Source of the DNA: Odiellus spinosus
Lineage: Eukaryota; Arthropoda; Arachnida; Opiliones; Phalangiidae
Assembly (NCBI GenBank): GCA_963920705.1
Contig: OY987232.1
Coordinates: 20,181,442-20,245,441, forward strand
Reading direction: 5' to 3'
Length of the DNA: 64,000 nucleotides
Made by a program: the position numbers and the translations under genes. The notes under the pieces are model-generated. The model worked only from the letters and a program-made list of their open reading frames with translations, was not told the origin of the DNA and did not search any database. The first letter of the stretch is position 1, and the number at the start of each line of letters is the position of its first letter. This document shows, in pieces, positions 29,202 through 41,232 of this stretch.

Positions 29202-32200
29202 ATGGATAACGACGACGACGATGATAAAAACCTAAGATTCTTAGAATTGAAGGCCACTGGAAAACGCCTTTACAAAAACAACGAATATCCCGAAGCTCTG
29301 GAAAAATTTGAACAAGCGTACGAGTTAATACAACGAGAGAGCGTGAAACAGAAAATTGACAAGTTAAAGGTAAGAATTTTACCTTTAAAGCCTTTTTTTT
29401 CTAAATACAAGATACGGTTAGACAAGGGAAAACTTTTTGTAGGAGTTTTTAGCGAAGGAATCGTCTTCTTCCGACGGTAGTTCTTCCGATAGCAATGATA
29501 AATCCGCATCACTAGCGACTGTAGCTGATGGTTTTGAATTATCAAAAGCATTATACGATCAATTGTATCAATACCAAAAGGAAGGTCTGCGCTGGATGTG
29601 GGGATTACATCAACGCGGAAAAGGTGGAATTTTAGGAGACGATATGGGGTCAGTACATTCTTTTGTTTCATTCCAAAATAAATATTAGGGAGAATCTTAA
29701 GCATTTCTTCGTTTGTGTACGTCGAATAGGTTGGGAAAGACTGTCCAAATTATTTCATTTTTAACGGGTTTAATGGACGCCGGTCAAATTAAAACGGCTC
29801 TAATCGTGATGCCCGTTTCGTTGATCCAAAATTGGGAGGCTGAAATCGCTACTTGGTCTCCGGGTCTAAGACATCGACGTTATCACGGTTCTTCTTCTAC
29901 CATAAAAGAAAGAAATTTGAGGAGCATTCAAAACAGAGGCGGCATTTTATTCACCAGCTACGGAATGATCGTTTCTTCTGGTGGAATTCTTTCTAAACAA
30001 CTCAATGAAACCAAATTTAAATGGGTAAGCGGATATTTTTGAGAAACTTTACGATAATTTCCACTAACTTTTCGTTTAAACGGAAAAAATAGGACTACTT
30101 AATCTTAGACGAAGGACATAAGATTAAAAATCCCACAAAAACAACCAAATCCATTCACGAATTTGTGGCTGGACATCGTTTAGTTTTGACTGGAACTCCC
30201 GTTCAAAACAATCTCAAAGAATTATGGTAAAGAAATCAACAAATTCTAATTTACGGGAATGTTTACGAGGTTTTCTTTTAGGGCCCTTTACGACTTTTGC
30301 CACCAAGGAGCTCTAGTCGGGACTCTAACCACCTTTAAAGCCAAGTACGAAACGCCAATCAATAGGGTAAGTCTTTGTTTTTTCATTTCATTCCCCGCTT
30401 TATCACTCAAAATGGATTTAGGCTTAGCTGGGGTTGAACTAGTAATATATAACGCTATCAGAGTGGAGTTAGGCTTAGTGGGGGTCAAACTAGTAAGATA
30501 TAACACTACCAAAAAGGAGTTAGGCTTAGCAGGGTCAAATTTGTAAGGTTATCATTATCAAAACTGAGTTTGGCTTAGGGAGATGCGAACCAGCAACAAG
30601 TATCTCCATCTAAATGAAGTTAGGCTTAGCGGGGGGTCAACCGAGTAAGGTTTAACACTATCAAAAAGGAGTTAGGCTTAATGGGATCAAACTTGTTAAG
30701 TTATCGCTATCAAAAACCAGGGTCAAACTAGAACTGAGAATCTAAATCACGATTAAAGTCATTTTATCTTTATTATTCTTTTAACGAACTAATTTCAGTC
30801 TCGAGAGAAAGACGCGACGGTTGCCGAAAAGAATCTGGGCTGCAAAATAGCCGAGAACTTACGCAAACTAATCGCGCCTTATTTTATCCGAAGAACCAAA
30901 GCCGATACGATGAAATCGATCGCCGATTTACGAGTTAATGGAAAAACGTGGTAATTATTCTCGCGAATAACGTTTTCCCGTTTAATTTCAGTTACAAATT
31001 TACCGATATTTCAGCGCTAATCTTCCTAAGAAGAACGAACTTATCGTTTGGGTTCATTTATCGCAACAACAGATTGATATGTATCAACAATTTTTGGAAT
31101 CTGACGTCGTTAGAGAAGTAAAAGAACGAGTTTTGAGAACCCATTCTTAAATTTAAATTGATATTTTTTCATTCATTAAGATTTTAACGAAAAATCGTCG
31201 CAATCCTCTCGTCTATCTCGTTGCGATGAAGAAAATTTGCGATCATCCGAGACTATTTTCAGTTCGAGCTAGAAGTCAATTGCGAGGACAAATCAATCTG
31301 GATGAAAGTGACGAGTAAAGTTCATTCCTTTCTTTTATTTCGTACGTAATTAATTTAGCTAAGCCTTGGTTCGAATTTTATCTTTTCAGCGAGATTTTGG
31401 TTCCCAATGATCCGGTAGCCGATCAAGTTTCTCTTAACGTTGATCCTTATCTTTTGCTGAAAGAGTCGGGCAAAATGGAAGTCCTAATCAAATTACTGGA
31501 GAATCTGAAGAAAGACGGTCATCGGACGCTCGTCTTCTCTTTATCCAGAAAAATACTCGATATTATTCAAAAGATTCTGATGACCGGGTAAACGTTTATT
31601 CTTTTTATTACTTAAAGGGAGACCAAGATTAAGAAAATAGGCTTAGTTGGAAAGTAGGCTTAGCTGGATTCATGGAGATGAGCCGAATTGAAGGGTCAGG
31701 GACCAATCAAATGTTATTTTAAGTCTCATTAAGATCTCGCCTTAACAATGGGCCTTTGCTGACCTTAAATATTAAGAAATATATCCTATTTTGATTATTA
31801 TTAAAACGAAAGAAATTGATGAAAAAAATCACTCTTTGTTTGGTCGCGTTCTCCCTTTAACTCTAATAGTTTATGAATTAGGTTTAAGGAGGTTTTAACG
31901 TTGTTTCCGCGTTATATTAGCAACTGGAATGTCTTGAGGCTGGATGGAACGGTCAGGAACTTGGACGAACGCCAACGTAGAATCAACTTGTTTCAGAATT
32001 CCACCGAGTATTCCGTTTTCCTTCTCACCACTCAGGTAAGAATTATTACGATTAACTTTGATGAAAAGTTCGAGATTTAATATTAAATTCGTCTTAGGTT
32101 GGCGGTGTCGGTTTGAATCTAACCGCCGCTGACCGCGTGGTCATTTACGATCCTAGTTGGAATCCAGCGACCGACGCGCAAGCGGTTGACCGTGCCTATC

Positions 32201-35200
32201 GCATCGGTCAAACGAAAGACGTTGTTGTCTATCGTTTAATAACGTGCGCAGCCATTGAAGAAAAAATCTATAGACGTCAAATCTTTAAGGATTCAATTAC
32301 GAGACAAGCTACCTGCAAAGGAGAGACCGATAAAGATCCACACAGGTACGCCTCTTCTTGTTTTTTGGTCTAACAATTCGGTTTTTGGTCTCCTACTTCT
32401 TATTTTTAGTCTCTTAATTCATTTTTTTGGTCTCCTTGTTCGTTTTTTGGTCTCTTTATTCATTTTCTTGTCTCTTTATATCATTTTTTGATCTCCTAAT
32501 TCATTTTTTGGTCTTTCAATTAGTTTTTTGGTCTCCTAATTGGTTTTTTGGTCTGACAATTTGTTTTTTTGGTCTTTTTTCCCCTATATTGTTGCGCAGA
32601 TATTTCACCAAGAGTGAACTGCGAGAACTGTTTGTTTTGGACGATCCCATGAGTTCGAACACGCAGATTCAGTTAAAGAAACTTCACGAGCATTTAAAGA
32701 ACACGACCCCTCAGTTGGACGAACATATCTCTCACTTGGAAGGAATGATTGGTCACGTTTTTGGCGTTAGTCATCACGATCTCATGTTTCACGGGAACTT
32801 ACAAGATGATAGCGACGATAGCGGCGTTCACGAAGACGAGAGAATTATTCAAGAAGTCTACATTCAACAACAGGTCAGCCAATTCAAACTCCTTGTACTT
32901 TTCGTACAAATATTCAATCATTTTGGGGGCTTTTTCACGGAATGTTAAATGTTTTTCACGGAAATATTGAAATGCTATAGGTTTTTCATGGAATTTTTTT
33001 TTTTTTTTTTGCTTTTTTCATAGAAAAATTTAAATATTTTTTTAACTTTCACGGAAATGATGAAATACTTTCAGGAAAAAGTTTTTTACGGATAGGAATT
33101 GAATTATTCGCATCTTTTCATGGAGAAATTGACATATTTTCCGTGGAAATGTTAAAATATTTGTTTTTCCACGAAATTTGCTCAAATATTTTAGTATTTT
33201 TTATAGAATTGTCGGAATATTTTAGTTCGTTGGTGAAAATATTGAAATATTTGCATTTTTTTCATGAAAAAGATGAAATATTTGCATTTTTTTCATGAAA
33301 AAGATGAAATATTTGCATTTTTTTTCATGAAAAAGATGAAATATTTGCATTTTTTTTCATGAAAAAGATGAAATATTTGCATTTTTTTCATGGAAAAGAT
33401 GAAATATTTGCATTTTTTTCATGAAAAAGATGAAATATTTGCATTTTTTTCATGGAAAAGATGAAATATTTGCATTTTTTTTCATGAAAAAGATGAAATA
33501 TTTGCATTTTTTTTCATGAAAAAGATGAAATATTTGCATTTTTTTCATGGAAAAGATGAAATATTTTTCATTTTTTGCCAAAAATTATTGTATAATGGTG
33601 TTGAAGAAATTTGTTTTGTATTATCGTAACCTTCCGTGATGATGTTGTAGGTTCGAGACGCGCAACAAAGACTTCAATTGGAATCTGAGAAGAACGAGAT
33701 TCAGACGAGAGTGCGCGGTTCGTACAAAACGACTTATTTCGAAGAAGCCCAAGCCGACGCCTTCTATTCTTTACCCGGACGTGAGTTCGCCATTTAAATT
33801 ACTCTCAATTAACCACTCGTTGATCATAGTATTAATTTCAGACGAAGATGAAATGTACGATAATGCTCTGACTATTGACGTGGCCTTGTTTGATCATGAC
33901 GAAGAAGACGCTTTCATGGATGGCATCAAGATTCCAGAGATCATCTCGCAACTGGCGGCTTTTCCCGAAAGAACCGTGGCCGAATTTAGCCCCGCTTCCA
34001 CTTCAAGCGCGCATTTAGATCTCGTAAGTCACGCTGCCTTTATTTCGAGGCTTAAACTTGTTTGTTTTAATTTTATTTTAATCACAAATGTAAATCAAGA
34101 ACATGGCTCAATTTGAAGACACAGAAGTCAGTTCAATTTCGACCCAGAGTTCAACGTCACAACCCCATCTACCTCAGGTACCGTCTCATTTTAATAAACA
34201 AATTAGGTCCAAATTCCTGGAGATTTTTGGGGAAATCTGGCAGTTTTAATGCAATTTTAAATGGTTCCTTAAATTCCGTAGAACGCTGATGATAGTTCGA
34301 CCAATCAGAAGGTCAAATCTATCGAATCAGAAGGTAAAATATCTAAAAGAGAACCGCAATCATCTGGAGAGCCAATAAGAAACTCCGCCCTTTCTGCTCG
34401 TATAAGTAACGTCATCGCGAATCAATCCCCTTTTAAATACGGAGTTCCCAAGAAATACGCTCGATCAAGGTGAGTTTTAGTTTTTTTTTTTTTTTTTTTG
34501 TGATTTTAATCATTTGATTTGCGTGTATTTTGATTCATTTTGTTAGAAATTCGGTCGCGACTATGAATGCGGGTCCTCGACGTTTGATTCAAAGCCGTTC
34601 CAACTACAAAGCGTCTAATATTAGGAAAAAGTTTCACGTTACCAAAATTGAGGTAATTTTTTGCATTTTATTTCAGCCGAGTATTCGTTAATTGTTTAAA
34701 TACGAGTACTCGGATTATTTTTCTTCGATTATTGATTATGAGTATTCGTTTTTCTTGATTAATTCAAATACTAGTACTGAAATTCATCATTTAAGTCTTG
34801 TACTCGTGATAGTTGATTATGAGTACTCGTTTTTGTTGATTATTTCAAATACCAGTACTCTAATCATTTTAAAACTCGTTCTCTTTGCTACGAGTACTCG
34901 TTTCAGTTGCGAGTACTCAAATTGATCATTTTTAAGCCTCGTACTCAAACAAGCGCAATTACTCGGATAATTACGAATATTCTTATATTTTTAATAATTA
35001 GCGGACGACCAAGATTGAAAGTTCATCTGTAGTTTCGTCCAGTAATCCCTCGAATGAAACAAATCCTCATCTAACGTCCGAGTTGCCTTCTAAAGCGGCT
35101 ACAGTGTTTTCTTTGCGTATTTCTGGCCGCCCTTCCACTAGTTTCTCTCAAGAGTCTTCCGCAAATCAATTAACGCGTAAGAAACAAACTTATTTTTAAT

Positions 35201-38072
35201 TTTGGAAGTTTTTAAACGTTTATTCGAATATTTTGATGAATTTTAAACTTTAATTAAATAATTCCAGCCGCAATTAACGAAGTTAGTCCCGTTGTAAATA
35301 AACTGGAAAAGAAATTGAAACGAGAGCGGAAGAAATGCCTGAAGAAAGACAAAGTCATTGCGGAATTGTCCAGTAGTCTTCTCAAAATAACCAAAGAAGC
35401 CGCGGAATGGAAGAAACTCTTGGAGATCAAAGACGCCACCCTTCAACGACTCTCGTAAGTCAATCTCAATTTTAATAGTCAGGGAATTAAAATTTTTGGG
35501 TCTAAAAAGTCATTCAAAGGCAGGGAAATTCGAATATATTTGGGCCACAAAACCATGGAAAGTCAGGAAATTCAAATATTTGGGCCACAAAACCATGGAA
35601 AGTCAGGAAATTCAAATATTTGGGCTACAAAACCATGGAAAGGCAGGAAATTAAAATTTTTGGGTCTAAAATGGCATGGAAAGTCAAGGAATTTAAGTAC
35701 TTGGGCACAATAGCCATGGAAAGTTAGGAAATTCAAATATTTGGGTCTAAAAAGTCACGTAAAGTCAGGGAATTAAATTATTTTGACTTAAACCTTAAAG
35801 AAAGTCAAGGAATATAAATATTTGGTTAAAATGTCTGAGTTCATTTTATAATTTTGCTTAAAAATGTTGTGGAATTTGTGAATTTCTTTAATTTGGTTGT
35901 AAATTGTCACTTTAAATGTAATCCGCGTTTTATTTTTCTTATTGATGGCTTCCAGATTATCGAATAGAGTTAGTGGGATCGATAACGTCGCGATACCTTC
36001 GAAACCTGACAATCTACCTCAAACAACCGCTTATAATCTTCCAACGAACTCGGACGTCGAAATCGATTTAGACAAAGAATTAGAACTGTTACGACTTTCC
36101 TTAAACGTGGCTTCGCCCCAAACTAAAGAGAAACCCAAACGGGAAATCAAAACGGAGCTCGGAGACGCCTCAACCAGCCGATTCAAATTCAATTCCATCA
36201 AAAACGAACCCATTGACATCGATTCAGACTTCCAACGTATCAAAGATCCCAAGTACGTCGTCAGTCTCGATAGCGATGATGACGACGAGCTGCCACTCAT
36301 CATTTTAGACTCGACTCCTTCCTCTTCTAGCGGCAAAAATACCTTCAAATACGGTAAGTCAAATTCGTTTGCTCTTTCAAACTAAATTTCACTTTAATTA
36401 TAATAATTTAGGTATATAACAATGATTGGGGTCAAAATAGAGACTGAATTAGAGTTAGAATGGGTCAAAATATACTGAATTAGAGTTAGAATGGGTCAAA
36501 ATGGACTGAATTAGATAATTGGCCCATTTAATTTTTTACACAGCACCAAGTTAATGATTTCTCAACTCTAATTATATTTAATATTCACTAAATTTAACTT
36601 TAATAAACTTTAAATTGTAGTTTAGGACCTCCTCTATCTCGTCATGTCTTAGAATTTTCAACCAATTTGGCCTATTTTGGTCTATTTTAGTTTTTTACCC
36701 TACCCTTCCAAGTTAATGATATATGATTATGCAAAGTCATTTTTCAATCAACTCTAATTTTATTTAATATTCATTAAATTTAGTTTTAATTAACTTTAAA
36801 TTGTAGTTTAGGACCTCCTCTATCTCGTCATGTCTTACAATTTTCAACCAACTTGGCCTATATAGAGTTGAAATGGGTCAAAATAGACAAAATTAGGGTT
36901 AAATTAAATCATGATCGGTTCAAATGGATCAAAATAGACAATGTAACTTCAATTTTGTCTAAATATCAATAATCGGTGTTAAATTTCCAGAAACAGCTAA
37001 AAATTAGTCAAAATTAAAGTAGAAACTCAGTACTTTACTGTAGAATAAATTCAATTTGTCGTTTGCAGCGGGCGCGACCTCCTCAATAAAGGTTGAAAAA
37101 CGTTCCGTTTCTCCAACCATCGAACTCTTAGACAATTGTCTCAATTCCATTAAAAGCGACGATAAACCCCAAACTCCTAAATCAACTTTGAAACGAAAGC
37201 GAAATTGTGATACCCAATTCGAACCAAAAGTTCAATCTTGCGACGAATCGATCGTACAAACTTTACTTAAATCGCGCGGTGAAAAAAAAGCACCAAAATG
37301 GATCACTTCAAACCCAACGAGACTAGGCATTCCCACGGCTCCTGTATATTTAGACAGCCTTGTACCGCGTAAAACTCCTCCTAAAACCTCCGCATCTCGC
37401 GATGACGTCACGATGGCGACGTTACGAATATCGCGACAACCCAAAAATGACTCCGTTTTTCCTACCATGAAATTCACTTCGTCAAAACCAGTCGCCAATC
37501 CGCATATAATCTCGTTAACTTCTCCAAAAACTTCCATTCCAACGCTACACTTATCTAAACCACCTCAAAAACCCCCCGCTGATGATTTCTTCGCTAATAT
37601 CCTAAGATCTAAGCTCGATAAAGAACGCGATCAACGCCAAGGCTTAAATCGAGCTTTAAGTGATTTTGATCAGACTAAATTGGACGACCTTGATCGTTCG
37701 AATGATCGTGGGAGTCCAAAACTGGACGCCGAATCTCTTTTTAACCAGTTAGTGCGCGATGAAACCTCAATCTCCAATGTTGAGGTTGGCAATTTCGATT
37801 CAATTCATTTTGAATCCAACGATCGAGCCGGACAATCGGCCTCTCAAGATTTGGATGAAGAAGACGATTCTGTCGATAGTTTACCTAAAACTACGGTTAA
37901 AATCGATACCGAATCTCTATTCGATAGTTTACTCGAAAGTAAACCGGAGGAAAAATCTTCTAACGTAAATAATTACGACGAATCGACTGATTCTTCGGAA
38001 CCGCCATCATTCTTTCAAACTGTGAAAGAAAAATACCAAGATCTCTTCACTTTTGATTCCAAGAAAGTCTAG
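29202..38072 (+). CDS. ERCC6L: ERCC6L / PICH, SNF2-family DNA translocase
   Basis: ATP-driven DNA translocase that coats ultrafine anaphase bridges. All 21 exons join in phase to 1532 aa (human 1250): 29202-29369, 29443-29648, 29730-30024, 30093-30226, 30282-30366, 30799-30950, 31015-31117, 31181-31314, 31390-31587, 31882-32035, 32098-32345, 32600-32873, 33651-33780, 33842-34023, 34100-34177, 34282-34469, 34547-34652, 35002-35176, 35268-35454, 35956-36353, 37069-38072. An N-terminal TPR (~10-45, [17 protein letters not shown]) precedes the motor: GDDMGLGKT (~121-129, split by an intron), DEGH (229-232; human PICH has DEAH), LTGTP (255-259), [20 protein letters not shown] (561-580). [12 protein letters not shown] and [10 protein letters not shown] follow as in PICH. 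The C-terminal half is disordered, with SUMO-related motifs and two ESLF repeats. A coiled coil lies in exon 19. AATAAA follows 14 nt after the stop. Confidence 0.97.
30400..30730 (+). repeat. Intron 5 minisatellite (GGAGTTAGGCTTAGCGGGGT)
   Basis: About six ~50-bp units, each with GTTAGGCTTAGCGGGGTCAA followed by a TAGTAAGNTATAACACTATC-like stretch. Confined to this intron. Confidence 0.85.
32350..32590 (+). repeat. Intron 11 minisatellite (TTTTTTGGTCTCCTAATTCG)
   Basis: About ten ~20-bp units fill the intron between exons 11 and 12 almost completely. They give long hydrophobic open frames (FGLL-, FWSL-type) that are artefacts. Confidence 0.85.
32930..33580 (+). repeat. Intron 12 minisatellites (CATGAAAAAGATGAAATATT)
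   Basis: From about 33,240 roughly ten ~32-bp units of GATGAAATATTTGCATTTTT and TTTCATGAAAAA occur. The preceding 32,930-33,230 is a more degenerate TTTTTCATGGAAATATTGAA series, and this is the part copied into the zinc-finger array at 24,480. Confidence 0.85.
34675..34985 (+). repeat. Intron 17 GAGTACTCG-rich repeat
   Basis: Degenerate units around GATTATGAGTACTCGTTTTT, with at least eight GAGTACT or AGTACTC words. The palindromic CGAGTACTCG also occurs in the dispersed repeat at 88-255. Confidence 0.75.
35460..35835 (+). repeat. Intron 19 minisatellite (GGAAAGTCAGGAAATTCAAA)
   Basis: About eight ~45-bp units combining TATTTGGGCCACAAAACCAT and GGAAAGTCAGGAAATTCAAA. Related in sense to the GTCAGGGAATTT repeats elsewhere in the window but with its own unit. 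Confidence 0.85.
36410..37000 (+). repeat. Intron 20 repeats: TGGGTCAAAATAGACTGAAT units and foldback arms
   Basis: Short AGAATGGGTCAAAATAGACT units bracket two same-strand copies (36,600 and 36,780) of a block related to the foldback arms at 5.8-7.0 kb (TTTAAATTGTAGTTTAGGAC, CCTCTATCTCGTCATGTCTT). Confidence 0.75.
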
Positions 38073-38479
38073 TCAATGCTCGAATAATAAAAATTGCTCA
38101 AAACGGTATAAAATAACACGCGAGTTGTGTTATTGTCAAAATTAAAGGTATTTTTTTAGTTTTTGCTAAATAATTTTCCCGTTTCTCTGACTGTGGGATG
38201 GCTTTTGATTCCATAGTTCTAGGATGTTTTATTTGAATGCAAAATGTACGTATTAAATTATCCTGTTTAAATTTAACGCGTTTATGCTTTGGTGTCGGAA
38301 CTAGCTTAAAATAATGGTACTAATCTTCAAATTAAAATTTTTATTTCCCCTTGTTGTTTAAATACTTAAAGTTCCTTAAACAAAACCTTGTTGTTTATCA
38401 TTTTTATATTTCAGAATTGTTTAATTGAAAACGTAGTATTTATTTTGGGCTCGGTTTAATTTCCGCGCCAAATGCAGAT

Positions 38480-38580
38480 TTCTAGCCCCTTTCCACGGTC
38501 AATATTTAGGTGAAGTTGATATCCGTGTTAAACTTCGATTTTAGTTGGCAGTATTGACGTCATATCCTTTTACTCGAACT
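38480..38580 (+). repeat. CACGGTCAATA dispersed repeat, copy near ERCC6L 3' end
   Basis: Begins AGCCCCTTTCCACGGTCAAT and ends with TTGACGTCATATCCTTTTAC. It aligns with the copies at 28.1-28.3 kb. Confidence 0.75.
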
Positions 38581-38639
38581 TCGTTTCCTTTTCTATCATT
38601 AGCGGAGATTTTGAATTCTAGATGTCGCTACCTACTAAA

Positions 38640-38915
38640 ATTAATTAAAATCAACTTTCAGTAAATAAATTAAATACCCGCTATTAAATTATATCTTTAT
38701 TAGATTTAATTAAATGTAAAGTTGAACTAAGATTTAATTACTGTTAAAACAATTACGCCTACAGATGTCGCCTTGAAAAATGCGCCAATTTCCCCATCAA
38801 GTTTCAGCCAATGGCGAGGCTAGAAACCATTTAGTGGCCATTTTCAAACTCTTGGAAGGAGCCGCTTCTGAACTCCCGGTTAAACGGACTTTAAAGTGAG
38901 TAATTATCAAATTAT
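38640..38915 (-). repeat. CTAGCCTCGCCATTGGC dispersed repeat, copy 3 (inverted)
   Basis: The reverse complement shows the same GTCCGTTTAACCGGGA, AGAGTTTGAAA and GGTTTCTAGCCTCGCCATTGG blocks as 14,395-14,680 but is more diverged, so it is an independent insertion. Confidence 0.7.
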
Positions 38916-38919
38916 AATT

Positions 38920-40560
38920 AAAATTGCATTGATAATTTGGATTTAGGACGTGTTATTCTTTAAATATGTTATCTAGGACTAATATTCGGACAAATCCATT
39001 TCGTATCAACTCGGATATTGTAATAATAAATGCAAAACTAGATTAATTAACGCTCTATCATTTATATATAACATTATAATTAGTAGACTTTAATTAGTTC
39101 CAGTTTCTGGCGCGAAATTGCGCTACTAACATAGTCAAGAAATAGAAACCAAAACAGCTCAATATCTGGCGGGGTCCATGGATTAATTAACAGCTTAATC
39201 CAAGCACACGCCTTTAAAGTTTATGGATTAAATCATTAGAGCTTTACTATTTTTAAAAACGAATATTACAATCTTCGCTCTCAGCTTCATAGATAAGTAA
39301 ATGAGATCTTGGTATTATTATAAAATAATTCTATTACCATTACGGGATTTTTTAGCCACACCCCAACCCCCCTTTATTGTAGCTATTATATTGTTCCCGT
39401 TGTCGGGCTCCTCATTAAGGGAAATTAAGCGTTTAAGTACTTTAAGCCTTTGCGCCACCGATTATAGATAATTAAGGGCTTTAGTAGGCTCGGTAGGTCA
39501 ACGGTCTATGATAGCGAGCGAACCAGAGACGCCAGAAATGTTCTGTTTGGTAGAAAAGAAACAATTTTCTTCGTCGCTTTCATTGTTCGCTGGGGCGAGT
39601 GCCCAAGACACGATAACTAAATCATCTTTCGCCTCCTCGTCGTCTAAATCGATTCGAAGCTGTAGAAAAGGGTTTCTGGAAGCATAGTCGGGGTTCCCGG
39701 GTCGCCTTCCACCGGTTTGTTTCTTTTTTCTCAAACTGACTAGAGGGTGGATATGTATGTCGCGGTGTCTGAGGATGGGGATCGAGACTAGCCGGCGCCA
39801 ACTGACATCCCACGATCCATAAACTCCATCCCGCCCCCGCAGACTGTTTATGCAACTATTTCAACTTTTCAAATGGAGAGTCTAACCTTTCTCGCTTTAG
39901 TACAGCCAAAGCTACAGCCTCGAATAGATAGAAATAGACTTCGATTCAGAGGGAGAAATTCGAATTTGTCGGGAAAGAGGACCCTGAGATCTCAAATTAC
40001 CCTTAAATCCTGTCTAACAAACTACTGCTCAGTTAATTGGCGTATTGGTTTTATCAAAATACGTATATAGTTCCCTCGGGCAGTTCCGAGTGTCTGTCTG
40101 TCGGTCAAGAACCCTAGAATGTTACGCGCGAAGTTACGTTTAACTTCGTCGCTAATTTCGCTTCAATTTTGAGTTTATTTTGCTAATGACGTCATGGGAA
40201 TTGGTTGTTTTAGTCTCGTTTTTGGTTGGGAAACCCTTCGAGAAATTACTGGCTATGTCTTATTGGGTTTTAGCTCGATTACAGCTTCATTGAATTGAAA
40301 TTACCCAGTGACGTAATCTCTGAGGGTATTCCCCCAATCCACCATTCAAACGCGTTAATTTGTCCAAAAACATTCCGTAGGCCTAGGGGGGGAAGGGGAT
40401 TAAAGCTTGACCATCCAAAAACTCGGCTATCCTATCTCATCTTAAATAAAATTAGGAAAATTAAAAAAAAAAAATCCATTTTTGTAGGCATTTTTGTTTG
40501 GTTAAAAACTTAAAACAAAACCCAATGTGATTCTATTTTTTTTTTTTTACAGGTGTTTTA
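38920..40560. other. Stretch without confirmed genes; GC-rich island 39.48-39.87 kb
   Basis: The island at 39,480-39,870 is more GC-rich than its surroundings and open in several frames (plus strand from an ATG at 39,508: MIASEPETPEMFCLVEKKQF; minus strand: LRIDLDDEEAKDDL). No domain is recognisable and splice sites do not single out one frame. It might be an exon or a regulatory island. Confidence 0.35.
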
Positions 40561-40699
40561 AAACTTCGTTAAAACATTTCGTCTACAAAATTAATTTATT
40601 CGCGATTTGGAAACGAGCGAGGAAAGATCGAGGAAAAATATTACAATTATAACGAGAATTTTTTCCGATGAATTTAAATATAATAGCGGAAGTTATTCA

Positions 40700-41070
40700 A
40701 TCTCGATCGTCTATACTTTCTCCCTGTTCGATTCTCCCTTAAGGAGCGGACTCTCGCCGCCGGCGTTCAACCAATCACGTGACAGCTTTCTCTTTCTCCT
40801 CGTAGGAGAGCTAGCGGCGGCCGGCGCTTTTCTTCAGTCGCGTGTTTAAACGCGCCGATTCGAGACGTCGCCTTATCGCGGCAGAGAAAATATTACGTCA
40901 TTTTGGAGCGACCGTTATAATTTAAGCGGGAATTCGTTACTGAACATCGTCAGCGTTCGTTATAATTAATTGATCATCTTCTTCGAGAGCGGCGTTTGTG
41001 AAATTAACCGTCGGAGACTGGTGTCGAGTTTGAAAACGTCAGTGTGGAACCGCAGCGGGGGCCGGACGAG
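40700..41070 (+). promoter_or_regulatory. CpG-rich promoter with CCAAT and CACGTG
   Basis: CCAAT at 40,771-40,775 is immediately followed by the E-box CACGTG (40,776-40,781), within GC-rich DNA containing GCCGCCGGCG and GCGGCGGCCGGCG. It stands about 290 bp upstream of the ATG at 41,071. There is no obvious TATA box, as expected for a CpG-type promoter. Confidence 0.55.
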
Positions 41071-41232
41071 ATGGTGATGGCCTTACACGCTTCTTCCGAT
41101 AGACGGGACGTCGCTAAGCCTAACCCCACGTGTTTTGGACGTTGCCGGACAACCAACTTAATCAAAATCGCCGGTGGAATAATTCTCTCGACCTTCCTTC
41201 TATCGACGCTTTTGACCACCGTCAAGGCCGAG
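41071..41232 (+). CDS. First exon of a secreted or membrane protein (rest not found)
   Basis: The ATG opens 54 codons: a basic, Cys-containing N-region (SSDRRDVAKPNPTCFGRCR), then a ~20-residue hydrophobic segment (IAGGIILSTFLLSTLLTTV) and KAE, with a GTAGGA donor in phase 0. This fits a signal peptide with a long N-region, or a type II anchor. The downstream exons are not recognisable in the remaining 22.8 kb, so the gene probably has a very long first intron and continues outside the window. The product is unidentified. Confidence 0.5.

Noticed and set aside
30259-30546. Plus-strand frame with repeated [10 protein letters not shown] and its antisense partner
   Set aside because: An intron 5 minisatellite read-through, excluded by the clean exon 5/6 splice.
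32255-32590. Long hydrophobic frames after ERCC6L exon 11
   Set aside because: Produced by the intron 11 TTTTTTGGTCTC repeat; the exon 11 donor and exon 12 acceptor join perfectly without them.
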